Positions 35,290 to 44,974 of a stretch of DNA of 64,000 bases are shown in pieces. Under the pieces are notes generated by a model that saw nothing but the letters and a program-made list of their open reading frames with translations, made no database searches and was not told where the DNA came from. The stretch's first letter is position 1. Each line of letters opens with the position of its first letter. Made by a program: the position numbers and the translations under genes. This DNA comes from Ailanthus altissimus (Eukaryota; Streptophyta; Magnoliopsida; Sapindales; Simaroubaceae), in contig OX327702.1 in assembly GCA_946807835.1 (NCBI GenBank), positions 1,860,001 through 1,924,000 on the forward strand, in the 5' to 3' direction.

Positions 35290-35665
35290 ATCATTTTGAA
35301 AATGAAAAAATAAAACACTTAATTATTTTCAAGAAAGAGACAGAAAATGAGTTATAAAATCATCCTCGGCGGGCGCCAAGTCATCAATCAACTACTTTCC
35401 AAATCATACCATAAATGGATGGAATCATTTCGTTAGCCATCATTCAAAAAGTAGGATTATTATGTTTGTTCAATATTCAAAAAGTAGAATTATTGTATTT
35501 GTTCAATGATTTTAAGATTGTACGCATGAGACTATAAACATGCAAACCTTTATTTCTAGAATCAAAGTTTGGAGAAAGCCTAGAGTCTTTGTAAGATATC
35601 TCATCAGTGTTCTCTTTGTAATAAAATAAAAAGGTATTTGATTATATCTTCTTTTCATTTCTCTT
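35290..35665 (+). repeat. Viral intergenic/promoter region, copy on plus strand
   Basis: This stretch (GGCGCCAAGT, ATGGATGGAATCATTT, TTGAACAAA-type words, GAGTCTTTGTAAGATATCTC) recurs inverted at 38105-38530. In this virus family such non-coding DNA between the polyprotein end and the movement gene carries the transcript promoter and poly(A) signals. It has no coding frame. Confidence 0.7.
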
Positions 35666-35989
35666 CTTTTGATATCAGAGCCAAAGGATCATGCCTTTTG
35701 ATTTTGTGCATTTAAAATTGATAGTGAATGATATTCAACTTTAATTAAGTTGTACATTGATTAGCGTTGGTTAGCTTGTGGAAATCCGTTGGTTAGCCCA
35801 GAACTAGTGTTAAAAGGGTGGTCACGGTGGGTGGTCCCGATAATTAGTATATAATTTGAAAAGATTAATATTAGATTCTTAGGTATTAATTTATTAAATG
35901 TTACGAAGATTAAGAAGTAGGAATTTTGACAATGATGCTTCATTTTCTTCTTCATCCTCAATTTTTCATCAAGGCATCATGAATACTCA

Positions 35990-37570
35990 AGAAACTAGTA
36001 TTTAAAAAATGGAACAATCTCTTTTCAATTGGCATATTCCAAAATTTGATTACAAATCAATTTATGAAATTGGTATATTTAATTTCAAAACTAGTTATTC
36101 AATTAAAACAACTTAACAAACTCTTTCAATTAAAGAAGAACATGATAAAGTTAAACTACTTTCATATCCTTCAATTAGGCATCATAAAGACGAAGGTTTC
36201 AAATACTTGCATCTAGGACTAATACAAGTAGCTGTGAAGCCTCTATACCGATTAGGTGTAGATGCTTCAATCAAGCTCATATTAAGAGATAAGACACAAA
36301 AAATTTTCAAATTCTTTACATTTTGTTATACAATCAAATCTATAAAATGGTCCAATATATTTCAATTGTTATAAAAAAATTTCATTGGATTTATCTGATC
36401 CACATATCCTTAAATCTCTTACCCTCAATATTCAAACATAGAACCTAGAATTTCATGATGAAACCAAAGGTATTACCCTCATATACCGTGTATACTACAA
36501 AGTCATAACAACCAAGATTAACCCAAGAGCTAGATACTAATCCAAATTAAGAGAAACTCTTCTTTTAGAAGTCAATACAGAACATGTTCATACCATTACT
36601 CCAAAGCTCCTCAAATGATTAGAACTTACCATCCTAAATGAATGGAGGTTTGAAGAGATGAACCCCTTACCAAATATTTCAAGAAGTGATGTCTCGAAAA
36701 TAGTGGAGTCAACTAACGAGAGCGTGATGATCAAATTTGGTCCTACTAAACTCAACATAGCTGAGCCCTCTAGACACTCAACTTCTTCATCAAGAAGACC
36801 ACCTAATCCGTTTAATATAGTCGCTCCTTTAGAACTAGAGGAGTTGACTTCAAACCTATAATTCCCAGACACTTTTACCAAACACCGATCCCTCCAAATA
36901 CTTCAAGCCCAAATAGCTCACCCACCATGTTTCCAACACCCTCAGACATGGAAAATACTCTCCCATAGCTCAATGTGATATCTAGGTCATTCTCTATCAA
37001 TAAACCCATGCTTCAAAGTGAGCTTGTCTCACCCAAAAAGGTTTAAAACTGAAAATGGTTTTTTGAAACTTATGTTGAATCTAAAAAAAGTCAATTCAGA
37101 GAATTATACTATGTGTACATGAATACAATTAAAGCTCTTATATATTTCTTTGATTGGCTAAAAATGTATCTGGACACTCTTACAAATTCTCAAATAAATG
37201 TTAACCCAAAAAAAAAAAAACAAATTTGGACAACAACCTCCGACCAAATAGTTATATACCTCATTTGGAAGAAATACAATTACGATACAAGAATAATATT
37301 ATAATAGTATCACCTTTCAAAGATTTGAAGAAACCAGATGAGGCAGATGTCAGTTTTAAAGATATTAAAAGAATTTACCAGCAAAACTACTACACCAATC
37401 AACTACTACATACTGTAGTAGATCAAGTTGATTTGTTAACTATAAATACCCAAATACTTCAAAACCATCAAATACAAACACAATTACCCATCAAGAACCT
37501 GTATAACAGCCTTCCAAGATCCAATCAACCATATCTTCTCCTCTCTTCAAACCCACTAATATCCTAGATC
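35990..37570 (+). pseudogene. Caulimovirid movement protein (30K superfamily), broken
   Basis: The plus strand around 36200-36290 reads YLHLGLIQVAVKPLYRLGVD and SIKLILRD, the core beta-strand region of the 30K-type movement protein fused at the front of Petuvirus-like polyproteins. The frame is interrupted by stops (for example after LKTT near 36111). The stretch to 37570 is probably the C-terminal movement/linker region, in several frames. It follows the plus-strand intergenic copy, as expected. Confidence 0.7.
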
Positions 37571-37589
37571 ATGATCTCGTCCAAATAGG

Positions 37590-38100
37590 TGAATCATATG
37601 ATGATCTATTGGAAAAAAATGTCTAAAATAGTCAATCTTTCAACCAGAACAACTCCTGAAATAAATACCCTCAATCAAGGCATGGAGTTAGATTTAGAAT
37701 CCATTCTTGAAACCTTTCAAATTAATAAAATCAGAAATTTCAGAGTACCCTTGCCACTATAAAAAATTATTACCCAAGATTAACACTACCTGATATTCAA
37801 TTAGAAGACCAACCTAATATTACTCAATCAAAGTACGATGTGATGGAGTTTATGAATGGAATATCAATGGACTCAATGAACACAAGATATTCAAACTTAC
37901 TCTAAGAAATAACCATGGCAGCTACAACCTACAGGTCAGGGTCAGTCAACAACACCAATCACAAAATAGCTAAAATGATTGTCATAGGATTTACTGGACA
38001 ATTAAAAGGCTAGTGGGATGATTATATTCAAGAAAGTGGCAAGGCATATATTCTCACAACAGTTAAAACAAAATATGAAATGAAAACAAGATATGATAAA
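37590..38100 (+). pseudogene. Caulimovirid N-terminal coat region, truncated
   Basis: Plus-strand frames contain MEFMNGISMDSMNTRYSNLL and IAKMIVIGFTGQLKG, matching the start of the coat domain in this virus group. It ends abruptly near 38100, where the sequence flips into the inverted intergenic copy. The rest of the coat domain is on the other strand at about 35130. Confidence 0.65.
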
Positions 38101-38104
38101 ATAA

Positions 38105-38740
38105 GAGAAATGAAAGCAAGATAAATAAAATACCTTTTATTTTAATACAAAGAGAACACTAAAAAGATATCTTATAGAGACTCTAGGCTTTCTCCAAGCT
38201 CTGATTCTACAAATAAAGGATTACATATTTATTGTCTCATGTGTACAGTCTTAAAATTATTGAACAAACAAAATAATTATACTTTGTGAATATTGAACAA
38301 GCATAATAATTCTATCTTTTGAATGATGGCTGAAAAAATGATTCCATCCATTTATGGCATAACTTAGAAAGCAGTTGATTGAAGACTTGGCGCCCACCGA
38401 GGATGACTTTACAAACTTTTTTTTTTTCTTTCTTGAAAATAATTGAGTATCCTTTATTTTTTCATTTTCAAAATGATTGACTTGGAGAAGAAATTATTAG
38501 CTTTCTTCACTTTCTCCCGAAAAAGTAAAGGAGATAAGGATCTTGAAAAAATGGGTCACTATAAAGGGTATTGAAAACTAAGGATGTTGTGTCGTCTTCA
38601 GAGTCAGAGTCAGACAGTTGGCGTAATTGCTCCAATAATTGCTTTTTCTTTAATTTCTTTTGAGACAGAGTTGTTAATGAAGTGATGGCATCATTTGACT
38701 TTGGTGATTTTGCAAAGTGAGGGTGCTAAACCCATGTTAT
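38105..38740 (-). pseudogene. Caulimovirid polyprotein tail and inverted intergenic copy
   Basis: The minus strand from 38740 reads an acidic tail (QLSDSDSEDDTTSLVF at about 38630-38580) and then the intergenic region (38530-38105), an inverted copy of 35290-35665. The viral sequence stops at 38740, exactly where host duplication copy B begins. Confidence 0.65.
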
Positions 38741-39212
38741 TGCATTGGAATGTAAAGTAATTATAATTGGTAGACATAATAGTATTTATTTATATATAAA
38801 ATAATGTTCATACTTTTTAATTTTGATATCAATATTTTTTTTTATTTTAAGTGATGTATAATAATTATTTAATAGTTAATTTTTATAATTTTTTAAATTA
38901 TTTGTTATAATATTTAATTACTCAATAATTATTTGACTTATCAAATAAAAATATTACATTAAATGAAAAAAATATAATATTACTTATTTATATAAAAATA
39001 ACTTAGTCTTCTATTTTTTTTTGACGAATTAGAATCTTTTTTTTGTACATGTAAATTAGAAAAAAAGAAGTAATATATTATTAAAAGAAAGAGTAAAAAC
39101 ATGGTAAAAGTTAAAAAATTGACATCGCTTTGCTTGATCGAGACTTTTCTTTTTCTTTGTTGGATTATAGAACCAAAATATTTGTGAAACCAAGTAACGA
39201 AAGAATAAAGAC

Positions 39213-40613
39213 AAAATAACTTTGCCATTCTTGCCATTCTTTCTAGCAAATCATTTGAATCTGTTGCTGAGCCGACCATCGCCGAACTAACAGCTTTTGC
39301 CTATTGAGTAGACATAGCTCACAGCAACCAAGCTTAGTCTCTTTCAGCAACCACAGTGGCACTTAAACTTTTCCAGCCATTATTGTTAAACAGTTGTGCC
39401 ACCATGGGTGGTGACTGAAGCCTTAAATGTCATATTATTTTGGTTGTGGTGTTGTAATTGTTTAATTGTTGTTGTTGGTGGTTGTTTGAGGTTAGTTAGG
39501 ATTGAATTTGTAACCGGTGGAGGAAGTTAGGAATAGTAATGGTGATGGATTTTAAGTTCCCTTTTGTGTGAGGGTATGTTTCTCTTGTCTTTAATAGGGG
39601 TAGTGATTCCTGAGCGGGATAGTCCTCCATTATGGGGTTTGTATGTAGCTCTCCAAGTGTGAGAAGTAGGTCTGGGCGGGCCGTAATAAATCTATCTTAT
39701 TTCTGTGTAGCGTCCCAGTAAGATTTTGAGTTTATATTAGGAGCCCTAAGATGTAGTATTGTTGATTATGTTAATAATATTACATTTGATGATATTTCAA
39801 GAAAAATAAATTGTTGAAGGAAACGCCTTTCTCTTTAGGAAATTAGGTTAGGCAATGAACCCTAGTTGAGATCAACTTTGAAACTTAATCCCTTTGCAGC
39901 AGAATTATGTGATGACAAACAAATATAGCAAGAATATAAAGCAAATCAAAAGAACACAACACAATCAATATATATGGTTCGACTAATTGCCTACGTTCAC
40001 GGTAGATCAAAAGATTCTAACCTCTTTTATTAACTCTTCTAGAGAACTTTACAAGGAAGCAATAATGAAGAACTCTCAAAGGAATCTATAAATAGCGTAC
40101 CTTTGTTCTTTTAAGAACAATGAATACCTAACACAACGGTTGTACTCTAATGCCTACAAGCACTTAGTGTTTACTTAGTTTTTCTTCTCTCTTAGAGTCT
40201 CTCTTAATGTTTGATAATGAATCTAAAGAGTTTATAAAAGTTTATATAGGGGTTATAACGTGCCTAGAAACTCTAAACATAATTGGAATAAGAATCTATA
40301 TGTTTAAAAATCCAAAACCCCCTTAAAAAAAGTAAATTTGAAGCCGAATCGAACCGATCCAGCCCAGCGCCACGGTGCCAAGACAAACCCGATCCAGCCT
40401 AGAGCCGTGGTGCTGGGCTCTCTACTTCTGACGCTGAGGCCTGGACAGCAGGCCTCCATTTACTTTGCCTTTTCGCGCCTTCCAAGTCCCGTTTCGCTTC
40501 TCCCTTACACGTCCCATGCGTCATTGACTTCAATGTGACTCTTTCTTTTGGTATTCATCTTAATTTTTGCCCAAACAAGATTATTGAATCACTAATCCAA
40601 CAAAAAAAAAAAT
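39213..40613 (+). mobile_element. 1.4-kb insertion ending in oligo(A), flanked by a near-14-bp repeat
   Basis: Comparison with copy A shows that 39213-40613 is extra. GAAAGAATAAAGAC (39199-39212) precedes it and GAAAGACTAAAGAC (40614-40627) follows it, while copy A has the site once. The right end carries an uninterrupted A-run (40602-40612). Oligo(A) plus a long target duplication is the mark of LINE-mediated insertion. The left 600 bp are unrecognised; the right part is a solo LTR of family A. The two parts may instead be separate events. Confidence 0.6.
39812..40602 (-). mobile_element. LTR of family A, copy 2 (inverted)
   Basis: Starts TGTTGAAGGAAACG and ends TAATCCAACA on the plus strand. 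It matches the reverse complement of the 10150-11011 and 54179-54817 copies (TTGCCTACGTTCACGG, CACTTAGTGTTTACTTAG, TTTATATAGGGGTTATA). No matching 5-bp target duplication was found, consistent with it having arrived as part of the larger insertion. Confidence 0.75.
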
Positions 40614-41567
40614 GAAAGACTAAAGACTCGATGAGACAAAAAGAAAAAAGCAAAATTGACACGAAAAAGAAAGATGTTTTGAAAATTTGAAAACCCATGA
40701 TAAGGAGGAAAGTGCTGAAGTCTCTTTAATATTCTTTTTTTAAAAAAAAAACAGTCTCCTTCATTTTAAAAGTATTTAATTTAAGCTATTATAACAACTG
40801 AGGTTCATTAGTAATCTGTTTTAAGGCGTCCAAATGGTAAAAACTTCTGTTTCGTGTACGGAAACAAGCGAAAGGGATGACAACGAGTTCCAGTTTCTTT
40901 GATTAGCATCCTTAGATTAGCCAGCAAGTCGGTTTTAAAGTTTTAGTTTTTTTTTTTTGTTTTGATATTAATGGTGTTTCTCAAATAGTCATTAAAACTT
41001 CAAAGGTAAAATTTTGTTTAAAATTTCTCAGCTTTTTCATGTTTAACATTCTGGGTTTATCAGTTTATTTGCATGCAACTGTGATATGATGGTTTAATTT
41101 AGGTGCTTGTCTCCATTTCATTGGAAAATTGAAACAATAATTTTCTTTTTATCTTGTGGTGGCTTTGTTCTTAAATTTGACTGAGACCAAGTTTGTATTT
41201 GTCTTTTAATTTATAAGGTTTCTTGGGTTTATCACCCAAACGAGGACTTGTTGATGAAGTTTGTATTTTTCTGTTTGTGGGTTGTCATCATAATACACAC
41301 CCACAGTTGATTTAATTTGAAAGACCAAACTGCTCTATTGGTAGGTTTTTGTTTTATATTGAATTAAAACTTCATATGAGGTTGACATCGTTTTTGAAAA
41401 AATTTCATCACTTCCAAGAATTAATTCTATGTGAAGGTAGATCTCTAGGTTGAAAGTTGGACTAGTTTTGCCTTTAGGTAGCTAAGACTTTTGTTTTGTC
41501 AACTGAGATTACAGTTTAATTTGTTCTGTTTGTTGTGTGTGCTTTTGAAGGTTTTCAAGGACCAGCG

Positions 41568-41621
41568 ATGATCAATTTAGTAGAATTTGGTTTCTCCTTG
41601 CATGAACAAGATGAAGTATAA
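41568..41621 (+). CDS. Upstream ORF (17 codons) in the PLAC8 leader
   Basis: Encodes MINLVEFGFSLHEQDEV and stops 113 nt before the main ATG, if this part is retained in the mature leader. The same frame begins in copy A (32522, MINLVEFDFSSHEQDEV) before running into viral sequence. uORFs often damp translation of the main frame. No function is known. Confidence 0.4.
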   Translation: MINLVEFGFSLHEQDEV

Positions 41622-41734
41622 CATCTTTAGCATTCTCGATTCCTGTGGTGGTCGTTACAGTAACGTGATTTTGGATTTGAAATTGAGAATTTTTGAAACC
41701 CAAGAAACTGAATAGAATTTAATCACTGAGATAA

Positions 41735-43300
41735 ATGGTTTCAAATACTGATGGACTAGCAGAATTTCAGGAGCAAATGCCATCCAATTTGTCTCTGGAT
41801 GGTCACAAAGCCAAAGTTAAAAATTCTCTTCAAGTTTCATTGTCTCAAAAGGGTTTGCTGAGTGATGAAAACCCTGGAATAGGGAGTCAGGTCCGAGAAC
41901 GTTTCAGTGGAATTCTTGCTCAGAAAGTTGATTGGCCATCTCTTTGGAAAATTTGCAAAGAATGGATTAAGAATCCTTTGAATATGGTTCTTCTCTTATG
42001 GATAAGTTGTGTTGCTGTCTCAGGAGCAATTCTTTTTCTTGTAATGACAGGAATGCTTGATCGTGTTCTACCGAAGAAGTCACAGAGAAATGCCTGGTTT
42101 GAGGTCAATAATCAAATCATCAATGCTCTGTTTACTCTTATGTGTCTATACCAACACCCAAAGCGGTTTCATCACCTTGTACTTCTATTTAGGTGGAAGC
42201 CGAAGGATGTTTCTATGCTTAGAAAAATATATTGCAAGAATGGTACTTACAAGCCTCATGAATGGGCACATATGATGGTGGTGGTTGTGTTGCTCCATGT
42301 AAATTGCTTTGCTCAGTACGCCTTGTGTGGCCTTAACTTGGGATACAAAAGATCGGAACGACCTGCTATAGGTGTTGGTATCTGCCTCTCTGTTGCGATT
42401 GCTGCCCCAGCAATTGCTGGTGTGTACTCCATTGTTAGCCCACTCGGAAAGGAGTATGATTCTGAAGTTGACCCAGAAGCTCAGGATCAAAATCTCATAA
42501 ATGGCACTGGCCATCCGAGCAACCGGAGATTGTCATTGGAGAAAAGATTCTCCTTTGCATCAAGAAATGAGCACAGAAGACTTGAGTGTGCCCCCGTATG
42601 GAGAGGGGGATTATTTGACATTTGGGAAAATATTGCAATAGCATATCTTTCTCTTTTCTTCAGTTTTTGTGTTTTCGGATGGAACATGGAAAGACTTGGT
42701 TTTGGTAACATGTATGTTCACATTGCAACATTTCTCCTCTTCTGCACAGCCCCATTTTGGATTTTCAACTTGGCTGCCATCAACATTGACAATGAGTTTG
42801 TCCAGGAGGTTCTGGGATTAACTGGTGTTGTGCTTTGCATTTTCGGATTACTCTATGGTGGCTTCTGGAGGATCCAAATGAGGAAGAGATTCAATTTGCC
42901 AGCAAATAACTCGTGTTGTGGAAAACCCGCCATTGCAGATTGTGCTCAATGGCTATTCTGTTGTTGGTGCTCTCTTGCTCAGGAAGTTAGAACAGCTGAT
43001 TATTATGAGATTGTAGAAGATGAGTTTTGCAGGAAGCAAACTGATGAAAATGGTCAACCCATACTGTCACCATTACCTCGTGAAGATGGATCAGCTCAGT
43101 TCAGATCCAACCCAATTTCTCACTTCAGTTACAATCCTGGGCAAACCAGGATTGAAATTGGAAATTCTTCAAGTCCAAGCAGATTCTTAAAAGATAACTA
43201 TAGAACAAATAGACAGCTTGCTGAAGTGGAGGAAGAGCATTCTTTAAAAGACGCTGACAATTTTATGAAGCCGCCAGCTCGATCATCAATTCAAAGATGA
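41735..43300 (+). CDS. DUF2985/PLAC8 (Cys-rich) family membrane protein
   Basis: This is an intronless CDS of 521 codons. Residues about 100-236 match the plant DUF2985-type region (LPKKSQRNAWFEVNNQIINA, HPKRFHHLVLLFRWKPKDV). Residues about 285-435 match PLAC8, with cysteines at 394-395, 403, 409-410 and 412 (NNSCCGKP, DCAQWLFCCWCSLAQEVRT). Hydrophobic segments at about 82-105, 178-200, 212-236, 297-317, 327-349 and 358-376 suggest a multi-pass membrane protein. The N-terminus has no clear signal peptide, and the C-terminal 85 residues are polar. Related plant PLAC8 proteins affect cell or organ size, calcium or heavy-metal handling; no role can be fixed for this one. The start at 41735 is the first long-frame ATG (AGATAAATGG). 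Its upstream region is the duplicated, insertion-laden segment described separately. Confidence 0.93.
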   Translation: MVSNTDGLAEFQEQMPSNLSLDGHKAKVKNSLQVSLSQKGLLSDENPGIGSQVRERFSGILAQKVDWPSLWKICKEWIKNPLNMVLLLWISCVAVSGAILFLVMTGMLDRVLPKKSQRNAWFEVNNQIINALFTLMCLYQHPKRFHHLVLLFRWKPKDVSMLRKIYCKNGTYKPHEWAHMMVVVVLLHVNCFAQYALCGLNLGYKRSERPAIGVGICLSVAIAAPAIAGVYSIVSPLGKEYDSEVDPEAQDQNLINGTGHPSNRRLSLEKRFSFASRNEHRRLECAPVWRGGLFDIWENIAIAYLSLFFSFCVFGWNMERLGFGNMYVHIATFLLFCTAPFWIFNLAAINIDNEFVQEVLGLTGVVLCIFGLLYGGFWRIQMRKRFNLPANNSCCGKPAIADCAQWLFCCWCSLAQEVRTADYYEIVEDEFCRKQTDENGQPILSPLPREDGSAQFRSNPISHFSYNPGQTRIEIGNSSSPSRFLKDNYRTNRQLAEVEEEHSLKDADNFMKPPARSSIQR

Positions 43301-44398
43301 GACGGTGTCAGTCATAAACTAGCAACAGAGATTACTATTGGTACATTTGAAGAAAGAGATTGGTACTTTGTAGCCGTTTTGCCATGAAGAAATTGACAGT
43401 TCCTATAGTTTCTACAAATTCCTTTTGTTTTATCTTTATGCTTGCACTTAATACCTCATTGTATGCATAATTTGATGAATTTTTATATTTTCATATGCGA
43501 TCTAACACCAGAGATTTTGCTGCGTGTGTATATTGGGTGAACAATTCAATATTTATGAGAATCTCCACATCATTTGAATCTCCAGTTTACTAAAACTTAA
43601 TGGTTGAAAATGCTTTGGATGTGCTATTGGGATCTAGACACTTAATATTCGAACACAATTATAAATTTCCAGATTTTCAAACTCTTGTATATTGTTTAAA
43701 ATTACGTGAAATTTTCAGATTTTCAAGAAGTTTACTCTTATAGGGCTCTGAAATTTCCTTCTGAGGCTGCTCTTGAAGTATCCTCCAATTCTTGGCTATG
43801 ATGCTTCTTCAACAATACTAATGCCCTAAATCACCTAAAATCACCATTCTAGTTATTTTCATGCGAACTTCAATTTCAGTACTTTAACATCTTTATAATA
43901 GCAGTCGACTGTAGAATCTACTTTCAAATCCCACGTGTATTGAGCTTGAGGGATACCAACAAAATGTTAAATCCCTTCTCTCTTTAGTGCTTCTTGCTTT
44001 GTAACTGCAGTCTTTTTGTGGTCATATATATCATAAGAGAAAGGTTATATATAACACCATGACCATTGACAAGCCTAAGCAAATTAAGGATTCGTTTGGT
44101 ATTAAACACTTTTTAAACTGATGTTTTTTCAAATAACCTCTATACCAAATGAACCCTAAGCACTTCTTCTTAGCTGACCCTTCAATTGGCCAAGTTCATC
44201 AAGATTTCCGTCAAAGGAAAAAAGGCTCACCAATAGGCAATAAATTCGTTAACAACAATTATAATGAACCCACAATGCGAAACACGATCACATAATATAT
44301 AGTTTACATTTTAGATGCAAAACACGGTCAAACAATAAATTTACAATTTGACAAAGTAGCCAAGGCTCATTTTCACGCAAGGGTCCAGACCCCAGAAC
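43301..44398. other. PLAC8 3' UTR and spacer to the convergent WUN1 gene
   Basis: The PLAC8 3' UTR probably ends near 43460-43480 (TTGTATGCATAATTTGATG). The rest has no recognised gene or repeat. The two genes converge. Confidence 0.5.
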
Positions 44399-44887
44399 CT
44401 AAATGGTAAGTAAAATGCCAGGCAACGAGCGGCGAGCCAGATCCCTCGGCTGGCTCTGCCACAACGTGTTCCTCTCGTGGCTAATCTCCCAGCGCGGCGG
44501 CCTCAAATCTCTAACGGTGAGCCATGTATTGAAGTACTCTCTGAACTGCGTTATTAACCCATCTTTCACAGTCCAAACGTGAACCCAGTAAGCTTGTGCT
44601 CCTTCCCATCCCTCTGCAATCACACAATCCCCAACCACCTCTATGCTTCTTGGCTCGAACCTGAACGACGTTGTCGCCTGGCTCGACTCCCCCGTCAGCA
44701 GCCTCATCATGTGCTGGCATTTTGGCGGGCCATGGAACCACCATTCCAAGTCACTAGCCAAGAACTTGGCCACTGTCTCCATTTGATCATCGCAATTCGC
44801 CAATGCTTTGTATAGTGCTTTAACAATTGCCTGGTTTTGGACTTCTGATGACTTCACATCGGATTCTGCTGCCACAGTTGCTGCCAT
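44399..44887 (-). CDS. Wound-induced protein WUN1/SAG20-like (NTF2-like fold)
   Basis: This is a single-exon ORF of 162 codons, close to usual for the family. WUN1-type proteins are small, wound- or senescence-induced, and share a SnoaL/NTF2-like alpha+beta cone; the biochemical function is unknown. Conserved blocks are LEWWFHGPPKCQHMMRLLTG (about 47-66), a central SIEVVGDCVIAEGWEG, then AYWVHVWTV, QFREYFNTWLTV (114-125) and TLWQSQPRDLARRSLPGILL (141-160). The start is supported by an upstream TATA box (44966-44974) giving a leader of about 50 nt. A W-box-type TTGACT lies on the plus strand at 44941-44946, within the leader. GC content is clearly higher than in the flanks, and the frame is intact. 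Confidence 0.93.
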   Translation of the reverse strand: MAATVAAESDVKSSEVQNQAIVKALYKALANCDDQMETVAKFLASDLEWWFHGPPKCQHMMRLLTGESSQATTSFRFEPRSIEVVGDCVIAEGWEGAQAYWVHVWTVKDGLITQFREYFNTWLTVRDLRPPRWEISHERNTLWQSQPRDLARRSLPGILLTI

Positions 44888-44965
44888 TTGCTTATTACTA
44901 CGTACAATGAATATATTTGAATTGAATATGAGCTTTGTCTTTGACTCTTTTTGCTTATGGAATTG

Positions 44966-44974
44966 CCTTTTATA
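44966..44974 (-). promoter_or_regulatory. TATA box of the WUN1-like gene
   Basis: The minus strand reads TATAAAAGG about 80 nt upstream of the ATG, in a good core-promoter context (TTGCTATAAAAGGCAATTCC). It predicts transcription start near 44940. Confidence 0.7.

Larger units (their letters stand above)
32574..38740. mobile_element. Endogenous caulimovirid (pararetrovirus) insertion, decayed and rearranged
   Basis: All recognisable caulimovirid parts except RNase H occur here, on both strands. On minus (35130 down to 32574) are coat core, coat zinc knuckle, aspartic protease and reverse transcriptase. On plus (35290 to 38100) are the intergenic promoter region, movement protein and N-terminal coat region. 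On minus again (38740 to 38105) are an acidic polyprotein tail and a second copy of the intergenic region. Many stops and frameshifts plus an altered RT active site make it non-functional. Its two ends abut the two copies of the host duplication. It resembles Petuvirus- or Florendovirus-like endogenous viruses, but the genus is not established. Confidence 0.85.
38741..41618 (+). repeat. Segmental duplication copy B: upstream region and 5' leader of the PLAC8 gene
   Basis: Direct repeat of 30899-32573, beginning at TTGCATTGGAATG immediately after viral DNA and running into the PLAC8 leader. It is interrupted by the 39213-40613 insertion. Copy B lacks about 290 bp found in copy A. This copy must contain whatever promoter now drives the PLAC8 gene. 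Confidence 0.88.

Noticed and set aside
36588..36881. 97-codon minus-strand ORF in the viral region
   Set aside because: It is antisense to the viral plus-strand frame at the same place, so it is a shadow.
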